A program made the position numbers and the translations under genes. Source: Clostridiaceae bacterium (GTDB lineage: Bacteria > Bacillota > Clostridia > Oscillospirales > Acutalibacteraceae). Taken from it: a stretch of DNA of 35,291 nt. The stretch is from assembly GCA_016293225.1 (NCBI GenBank), contig JAEDEQ010000010.1, forward strand, positions 1 to 35,291, written 5' to 3'. Within the stretch, counting starts at the first letter, position 1; the number at the start of each line of letters is the position of its first letter. Positions 30,290 to 35,291 of the stretch are shown one piece after another. The notes beneath the pieces were generated by a model. That model was not told the origin of the DNA, did not search any database, and saw only the letters and a program-made list of their open reading frames with translations.

Positions 30290-31239
30290 TGGCATACATC
30301 GGCTTCGATACAAGTAATTACACAACCTCCGTTGCCGCGTTTTTTCCTCAGGAGGGGCGCGTCATTCAGAATAAGCTTTTGCTGCCGGTCGGAAAGGGAG
30401 AAAAAGGACTGCGCCAGAGCGACGCCGTTTTCCACCACACGGTTCAGCTCGGTTCTGTTTTTCAAAAGCTTTCAGAGCATGAAAAATTCACCGTTGACGG
30501 GGTCTGCGCTTCGGTAAGACCCTGCCTTCGTGAAGATTCGTATATGCCGTGCTTCCTTGTCGGAAAAACTGCGGCCCGCTGTGTGGCTCTTGCTTCAGGT
30601 GTTCCTTTTTTTGAAACCGCGCACCAGAACGGACACATTGCAGCCGCTTTGTTCAGTGCCGGCCGTCTGAACTTGCTTGAAAAGGAATTTATTGCCTTTC
30701 ATCTTTCGGGCGGTACTACCGAAGCGCTGCTTGTAAGACCTGACGATGAGGAGATTTTTCTCTGCGAAAGGATTGCGTCCTCGCTTGATCTCAAAGCAGG
30801 CCAGGCAGTTGACCGCGCCGGACTGATGCTCGGTCTTTCCTTTCCGTGCGGCAAGGAGCTTGACTCTCTTGCCTGCCAAAGCAAAAAACGGTTCAAGGTC
30901 AGAGCACCGATGAAGGGTCTTGACTGTTCGCTTTCGGGTCTTGAAAATCAGTGCCGTAAAATGGTCGAAGCCGGTGAAGCGCCGTGCGACACCGCAAAGT
31001 TCTGCCTTGATTATATTTCATCGGCGCTTGACAGCATGACGGAGCGTATTCTTGAAAAATACGGCCCGCTTCCGCTTGTTTATTCCGGAGGCGTGATGTC
31101 AAATTCAATAATCAGCAAAAGGTTCAAAGAAAAATATAACGCAATTTTTGCAAAGCCCGAATTTTCGTGCGACAACGCCGCAGGCGTTGCGGTAATCGGG
31201 TATCTGAAAGGAAAAAGGAAAGCGGAGAGAAGTTTTTAA
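30289..31239 (+). CDS. TsaD/Kae1-family paralogue (ASKHA 'peptidase M22' type)
   Basis: Member of the Kae1/TsaD/Gcp fold family, often annotated as O-sialoglycoprotein endopeptidase-like. True TsaD makes t6A in tRNA. Seen: 316 residues; YIGFDTSNYTTSVA at the ATP-phosphate loop; the metal-binding HxxxH as ETAHQNGHIAAAL; HLSGGTTEALLV, where TsaD has SGGHTxL, so a conserved His is Thr here; YSGGVMSNSIISKRF; and the third metal ligand Asp in SCDNAAGVAV. The fold and metal site are kept, but the sequence is divergent from TsaD. It starts one base into the nusB stop and is followed by xseA. A separate genuine TsaD is expected elsewhere in the genome. Function unknown. Confidence 0.82.
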   Translation: MAYIGFDTSNYTTSVAAFFPQEGRVIQNKLLLPVGKGEKGLRQSDAVFHHTVQLGSVFQKLSEHEKFTVDGVCASVRPCLREDSYMPCFLVGKTAARCVALASGVPFFETAHQNGHIAAALFSAGRLNLLEKEFIAFHLSGGTTEALLVRPDDEEIFLCERIASSLDLKAGQAVDRAGLMLGLSFPCGKELDSLACQSKKRFKVRAPMKGLDCSLSGLENQCRKMVEAGEAPCDTAKFCLDYISSALDSMTERILEKYGPLPLVYSGGVMSNSIISKRFKEKYNAIFAKPEFSCDNAAGVAVIGYLKGKRKAERSF

Positions 31240-32471
31240 TGTCAACTGTTTTAACCGTCTCACAAATTAATACCTACATCAAATCAATAGTCGATTCGGA
31301 TTTTAACCTTAAAAATATATATGTAAGCGGTGAAATTTCAAATTTCACCAATCATTACCGAACGGGTCATTTCTACTTCACTCTGAAAGATTCTAACGCG
31401 GCAATAAAAGCGGTGATGTTCCGTTCCGCCGCCGAAAGAGTCCGTTTTGAGGTTGAAAACGGAATGAAAGTGATTATCAGGGGAAACATCTCCGTTTTTG
31501 AGCGCGACGGCGTTTATCAGCTTTACTGCGAGGATATGATCCCCGACGGGCAGGGCGCGCTGAATCTTGCCTTTGAACAGCTTAAAAGAAAGCTTTATGA
31601 GCAGGGAATGTTCTCTGATGAGCACAAAAAGCCGCTCCCGCAGTTTCCGAAAAAAATAGGCGTAATAACTTCTCCGACCGGAGCGGCGGTTCATGATATC
31701 CTGACTGTTCTTGCGCGGCGTTATCCGCTTGCCGAGGTTGTTTTTGAGCCGGTTGCGGTTCAGGGAGAAAATGCCGCGCCGCAGATTGTTGCGGCAATCG
31801 AAAAGTTTAACCGCCTTAATGCCTGCGATGTGCTTATTGTCGGACGCGGCGGAGGTTCGATTGAGGATCTCTGGGCGTTTAATGAGGAATCGGTTGCTCA
31901 CGCCGTTTATGATTCGCAGATTCCGATTATTTCGGCTGTCGGCCACGAGACGGATTATACTATTGCAGACTTTGTCAGTGACCGCCGTGCTCCTACGCCG
32001 TCGGCAGCGGCGGAAATTGCCGTTCCCGATTACAGGGAGCTTCTGTATACGCTTGATAAAGCTCTTGACTCAATGATGAACGCCGTTCTTTCGCAAATCA
32101 GCGGAAGAAAAGCGCTTCTTTCGCAGAGCGAAAAGCATTTTTCCGCTCTCAGTCCGCAAAAAAGGATAATGCAGTATGCGGATTTTGCAGATATGCTGGC
32201 GCAGAGAATGAATGCGGCGGTTTCCCGCACCTTTTCACGCTTTCAGAGCGAAACCGTCTTCTGTGCTTCACGCCTTGAAAGCGTCAGTCCGCTTAAAACG
32301 CTTGAACGCGGCTTTGCTGTTGCTCTGGATGAGCAGGGCAATGCAATCAAAAGCGCGGCGCTTGTCAAAGTCGGCGATGAAATCGGCGTCCGCCTTTCGG
32401 ACGGTGAGCTGAGGTGTACCGTAAACGGCATTGTCATGAATGAAAACGAAACTGAAAGGAATAATAAATAA
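31239..32471 (+). CDS. xseA: Exodeoxyribonuclease VII large subunit
   Basis: Large, catalytic subunit of exonuclease VII, which degrades single-stranded DNA to oligonucleotides. Seen: N-terminal OB-fold with VSQINTYIKSIVDSDFNLKN and IYVSGEISNF; the catalytic core with KKIGVITSPTGAAVHDI, RYPLAEVVFEP, DVLIVGRGGGSIEDLWAFNE, IISAVGHETDYTIADFVSDR and RAPTPSAAAE; then coiled-coil and a C-terminal ERGFAVALDEQGNAI segment. The ATG at 31239 shares its A with the previous stop (TAATG) and has GGAGAGA upstream (31224-31230), giving 410 residues, the usual size. Confidence 0.97.
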   Translation: MSTVLTVSQINTYIKSIVDSDFNLKNIYVSGEISNFTNHYRTGHFYFTLKDSNAAIKAVMFRSAAERVRFEVENGMKVIIRGNISVFERDGVYQLYCEDMIPDGQGALNLAFEQLKRKLYEQGMFSDEHKKPLPQFPKKIGVITSPTGAAVHDILTVLARRYPLAEVVFEPVAVQGENAAPQIVAAIEKFNRLNACDVLIVGRGGGSIEDLWAFNEESVAHAVYDSQIPIISAVGHETDYTIADFVSDRRAPTPSAAAEIAVPDYRELLYTLDKALDSMMNAVLSQISGRKALLSQSEKHFSALSPQKRIMQYADFADMLAQRMNAAVSRTFSRFQSETVFCASRLESVSPLKTLERGFAVALDEQGNAIKSAALVKVGDEIGVRLSDGELRCTVNGIVMNENETERNNK

Positions 32472-32677
32472 TGGATACATATAATTTTGACACGGCGCTT
32501 CTTCGCCTTAAAGAGATTACCGAAAGCCTTGAAAGCGGCGAAACGGATCTTGAAATGTCAATGAAGCTTTATGAAGAGGGCGTTCACCTTGTCGCGTTCT
32601 GCAACAAGGCTCTTGAAAACGCAAAACAAAAGGTTGTTGAGCTTTCACATCTTGCAGGCGGTGAAGAAGATGAATAA
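32471..32677 (+). CDS. xseB: Exodeoxyribonuclease VII small subunit
   Basis: Small helical subunit that wraps the coiled coil of XseA in exonuclease VII. Seen: 68 residues with FDTALLRLKEITESLESGET followed by DLEMSMKLYEEGVHLVAFCN, the family's characteristic helical pair. The ATG shares a base with the xseA stop, and its 3' end overlaps ispA by 8 nt, so all three are translationally linked. Confidence 0.96.
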   Translation: MDTYNFDTALLRLKEITESLESGETDLEMSMKLYEEGVHLVAFCNKALENAKQKVVELSHLAGGEEDE

Positions 32678-33551
32678 GAGATACACTACAGACGAATATG
32701 TTTCAATGATAAACGCGGCGCTTGAAAAGGCTCTTGAAAAGTGCGGCGATAACGTTGTTTGTGAAGCTATGAAGTACAGCGTCAGAAACGGCGGAAAAAG
32801 GATAAGACCGCTCCTTGTGCTTGAATTCTGCCGCCTTTGCAAAGGAAATGTTGAGGACGCGCTCCCGTTTGCCTGCGCGATTGAGATGGTTCATACCTAT
32901 TCGCTCATTCACGACGATCTTCCCTGCATGGATAACGATGATATGAGGCGCGGACAGCCCTCGTGCCACATTAAATTCAAGGAGCATTTTGCCCTGCTTG
33001 CCGGAGACAGCCTTCTGACCCACGCTTTTTCAAGCGTTCTCGGCTCACCTGTTGCAAAAAAAGACCCGGAAATGACGCTTGAAGCTCTTTCTGTTCTTGC
33101 CGAGGGCGCGGGCAACTGCGGTATGATCGGCGGCCAGGTTATTGACCTTGAAAGCGAGGGAATACGGATTACGAGCGATACCCTTGAAAAGATGGACAGG
33201 CTCAAAACCGGCGCGCTCATCAGGGCTGCGGCCGTTATGGGCGTCATTTCGGCCCACGGCGGAAACGAAGCGAAAAAAGCCGCGGCTGAATTTGCCGAAA
33301 AGCTCGGACAGGCTTTTCAGGTTGTTGATGATATTCTTGACGTTACCGGAAACGAGGAAACGCTCGGAAAGCCGATAGGCAGCGATATGCAGAGTAATAA
33401 ATCGACCTATGTTTCGCTTCTCGGTCTTGAGATGTCGCAGCTGTATGCAAAAAAGCTTACCGCCGAAGCGCTTGCAAGTCTTGAATATTTCGGAGAGGAA
33501 GCCTCATATCTCAGAGATTTTTCCGAAAAGCTTTTGTCACGAAGGAATTGA
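32670..33551 (+). CDS. ispA: Farnesyl/geranyl diphosphate synthase (polyprenyl synthetase family)
   Basis: Trans-prenyltransferase that condenses IPP with DMAPP or GPP, supplying farnesyl diphosphate for undecaprenyl and other isoprenoids. Seen: 293 residues; NGGKRIRPLL for IPP binding; first Asp-rich motif HDDLPCMDNDDMRRG; GGQVIDLESE; LKTGALI; second Asp-rich motif QVVDDILDVTG followed by GKPIGSDMQSNKSTYVSLLG. The Met at 32670 is preceded by GGTGAAGAAG inside xseB. dxs follows 8 nt downstream, so two isoprenoid genes are co-transcribed. FPP rather than GPP as final product is inferred from synteny. Confidence 0.95.
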   Translation: MNKRYTTDEYVSMINAALEKALEKCGDNVVCEAMKYSVRNGGKRIRPLLVLEFCRLCKGNVEDALPFACAIEMVHTYSLIHDDLPCMDNDDMRRGQPSCHIKFKEHFALLAGDSLLTHAFSSVLGSPVAKKDPEMTLEALSVLAEGAGNCGMIGGQVIDLESEGIRITSDTLEKMDRLKTGALIRAAAVMGVISAHGGNEAKKAAAEFAEKLGQAFQVVDDILDVTGNEETLGKPIGSDMQSNKSTYVSLLGLEMSQLYAKKLTAEALASLEYFGEEASYLRDFSEKLLSRRN

Positions 33552-33559
33552 TTGATATA

Positions 33560-35291
33560 ATGGAATATAAGCTTCTTTCCGGCATCAAAGCGCCGTCGGA
33601 CGTAAAAAAAATGAATACCGATCAGCTTAATGAGCTGTGCTTTGAGATAAGGCAGAAAATGCTTGAGACCGTTTCAAAAAATGGCGGTCACCTTTCCTCA
33701 AATCTCGGCGCGGTTGAGCTGACTGTTGCGCTGCATAAGGTGTTTGATTCTCCAAAGGACAGCATTGTTTTCGACGTCGGCCACCAGTGCTATGCTCATA
33801 AGCTTATTACGGGGCGGTATGCAAGCTTTGGAACTCTGAGAAAAAAGGACGGACTTTCCGGCTTTTGCCGCCCGAATGAAAGCGAACACGACACCTTTTA
33901 TTCCGGCCACAGCTCAACCTCGGTTTCCGCCGGACTCGGTATTGCAACGGCCAACCGGCTGCTTGATAACGGCAATTATACCGTAACGGTTATAGGAGAC
34001 GGTTCGTTCACCGGCGGAATGGTTTATGAAGCCCTTAACAACGGAGGACGCAGCAAAACAAAGCATATAATTATTCTCAACGACAACAAAATGTCGATAT
34101 CCGAGAATGTCGGCTCATTTGCAAAATATCTTGCCGTTATCCGCTCAAAGCCCGGCTACTATAACCTTAAAGCTTCAACCGAAAGGACGCTCAACAGAAT
34201 CCCGAGTGTCGGAAAAAAGATTACCAAAAAGCTGTATGATCTTAAAACCGATCTTAAAAACAAGCTTTATACTCAAAGCACGTTTTTTGAAGATCTCGGC
34301 TACAGATACATGGGTCCGATTGACGGACACAATATTTCGGTGCTTGTTGACGCGCTTGAAGCGGCAAAAAAGGTCAATGCGCCCGTTTTGCTCCATGTCA
34401 ACACAATAAAGGGCAAAGGGTATAGATTTGCCGAAGAGGATCCCAGCAGATTCCACGGCGTAGGACCGTTTAATCTTGCAACGGGAAAAACACAAAGCGC
34501 CGCTGATTGCTTTTCGGATAAACTCGGCGAATACCTTTGCAAATATGCTCCGGCCAACAAAAAAATGTGCGCCATTACCGCCGCAATGGGACTCGGAACG
34601 GGACTTGAATGCTTCAGAAAGAGCTTTCCCGACCGCTTTTTTGACGTCGGCATTGCCGAAGAACACGCGGTAACCTTTGCAAGCGGCCTTGCAAAAAAGG
34701 GAATGCTTCCCGTTTTTGCGGTCTATTCAACCTTTTTTCAGCGGTGCTACGATCAGCTTGTTCATGATATATCGCTGCAAAAACTCAAGGTGATTTTCGC
34801 CATTGATCGCGCAGGCTTTGTCGGTGAAGACGGCGAGACCCACAACGGACTTATGGACGTTGCCTTCCTTTCAACAATACCGGATATCATCGTATATTCT
34901 CCGTGCTGTTACCGCTCGCTTGAGGCTGATATAAACAACGCGGTGAATGCCGATGAGGCTGCGGTTGCCGTGCGCTATCCGCGCGGAGGACAGGCTGATA
35001 ATGTTTCGGTTTTGCAGTATGACTGCATTGAGTTTTCAACCTACGGAGATAAAAACGCTGAAATCTGCATTGCAACCTACGGGCGAGTTACCTCTCAGGC
35101 GATAAAAGCCGTTGATGAGCTTTCGGCTCAGAATATAAATGTATTATTGATATCACTCAACAGAATAAAGCCGCTTCCGGAAAACGCAGTTGATATCATG
35201 TTCACGATGAAAAAAGTTTTCTTTTTTGAAGAGGGTATACGAAGCGGCGGCATAGGCGAAAAAACAGGCTTCAGACTCCTTGAACGCGGCT
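33560..35291 (+). CDS. dxs: 1-deoxy-D-xylulose-5-phosphate synthase (3' end beyond window)
   Basis: Thiamine-diphosphate enzyme that joins pyruvate and glyceraldehyde-3-phosphate, the entry step of the MEP isoprenoid pathway. Seen: 577 codons open to the window edge, about 40-50 short of normal length; GGHLSSNLGAVELTVALH; DVGHQCYAHKLITGR; YSGHSSTSVSAGLGIA; TPP-binding GDGSFTGGM with LNDNKMSISENVG; IDGHN; INTIKGKGY-type VNTIKGKGYRFAEEDP; the catalytic Glu in DVGIAEEHAVTFASGLAKKG; transketolase-type FAIDRAGFVGEDGETHNGLM; and RYPRGG. ATG at 33560; AAGGA (33542-33546) is a little distant. Frame and motifs are intact up to the edge. Confidence 0.97.
   Translation, partial: MEYKLLSGIKAPSDVKKMNTDQLNELCFEIRQKMLETVSKNGGHLSSNLGAVELTVALHKVFDSPKDSIVFDVGHQCYAHKLITGRYASFGTLRKKDGLSGFCRPNESEHDTFYSGHSSTSVSAGLGIATANRLLDNGNYTVTVIGDGSFTGGMVYEALNNGGRSKTKHIIILNDNKMSISENVGSFAKYLAVIRSKPGYYNLKASTERTLNRIPSVGKKITKKLYDLKTDLKNKLYTQSTFFEDLGYRYMGPIDGHNISVLVDALEAAKKVNAPVLLHVNTIKGKGYRFAEEDPSRFHGVGPFNLATGKTQSAADCFSDKLGEYLCKYAPANKKMCAITAAMGLGTGLECFRKSFPDRFFDVGIAEEHAVTFASGLAKKGMLPVFAVYSTFFQRCYDQLVHDISLQKLKVIFAIDRAGFVGEDGETHNGLMDVAFLSTIPDIIVYSPCCYRSLEADINNAVNADEAAVAVRYPRGGQADNVSVLQYDCIEFSTYGDKNAEICIATYGRVTSQAIKAVDELSAQNINVLLISLNRIKPLPENAVDIMFTMKKVFFFEEGIRSGGIGEKTGFRLLERG

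Noticed and set aside
1..35291. CRISPR arrays, tRNA/rRNA genes, insertion sequences, phage genes
   Set aside because: No regularly spaced repeats, cloverleaf-type sequence, transposase or integrase motifs were seen on either strand.

Overview
The window reads as chromosome of an anaerobic, endospore-forming Clostridia bacterium, probably a gut-type Oscillospirales/Ruminococcaceae relative. Evidence for this is an alpha/beta-type small acid-soluble spore protein, a complete spoIIIAA-AH operon, the order spoIIIA - nusB - xseA - xseB - ispA - dxs that is common in Clostridia, two GPH sugar symporters with a GH13 alpha-glucosidase, and a large clostridial-style OYE/FAD reductase. No rRNA, tRNA, CRISPR array, insertion sequence or phage gene was recognised.

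Layout. Bases 1-2330 hold a molybdenum-cofactor cluster: moaC, a MOSC protein, moaA and a second MOSC protein. A spore SASP gene with a strong terminator follows. After a 0.3-kb AT-rich stretch with two tandem promoters comes a sugar-use operon (2963-8787): a GPH transporter with a long charged cytoplasmic tail, a second GPH transporter and a GH13 alpha-glucosidase. A bidirectional terminator separates it from plsY (minus). Next come a DUF421/YetF-family membrane protein, lemA with its TPM-domain partner, and a secreted Fn3-polysaccharide deacetylase.

Bases 13276-17925 hold two secreted LCAT/lipase-like hydrolases on the minus strand, on either side of a small plus-strand CBM32-Fn3 protein that has no signal peptide. 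The second hydrolase is preceded by a translationally coupled 19-codon ORF and a 29-bp dyad. Bases 18184-20941 form a tight minus-strand operon in which an OYE-type flavoenzyme is followed by an AlkD-like DNA glycosylase. It is driven by a perfect TTGACA-17-TATAAT promoter with a palindrome at the predicted start site. Upstream on the same strand are a histidine phosphatase and a YfhO-family membrane protein.

From 25034 to the right edge everything is on the plus strand and tightly packed. The spoIIIA operon (forespore-mother-cell channel) is followed by a new promoter and nusB, a TsaD/Kae1 paralogue, xseA, xseB, ispA and dxs, which is cut by the window end. Most of these genes overlap or nearly touch, which implies translational coupling.

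Most genes are ordinary members of well-known families. The less explained parts are regulatory (dyads, a leader ORF, leader hairpins) and a few unusual architectures: the transporter tail, the signal-less CBM32 protein and the OYE-AlkD pairing. All calls come from reading the sequence and from family knowledge; no database search was run.
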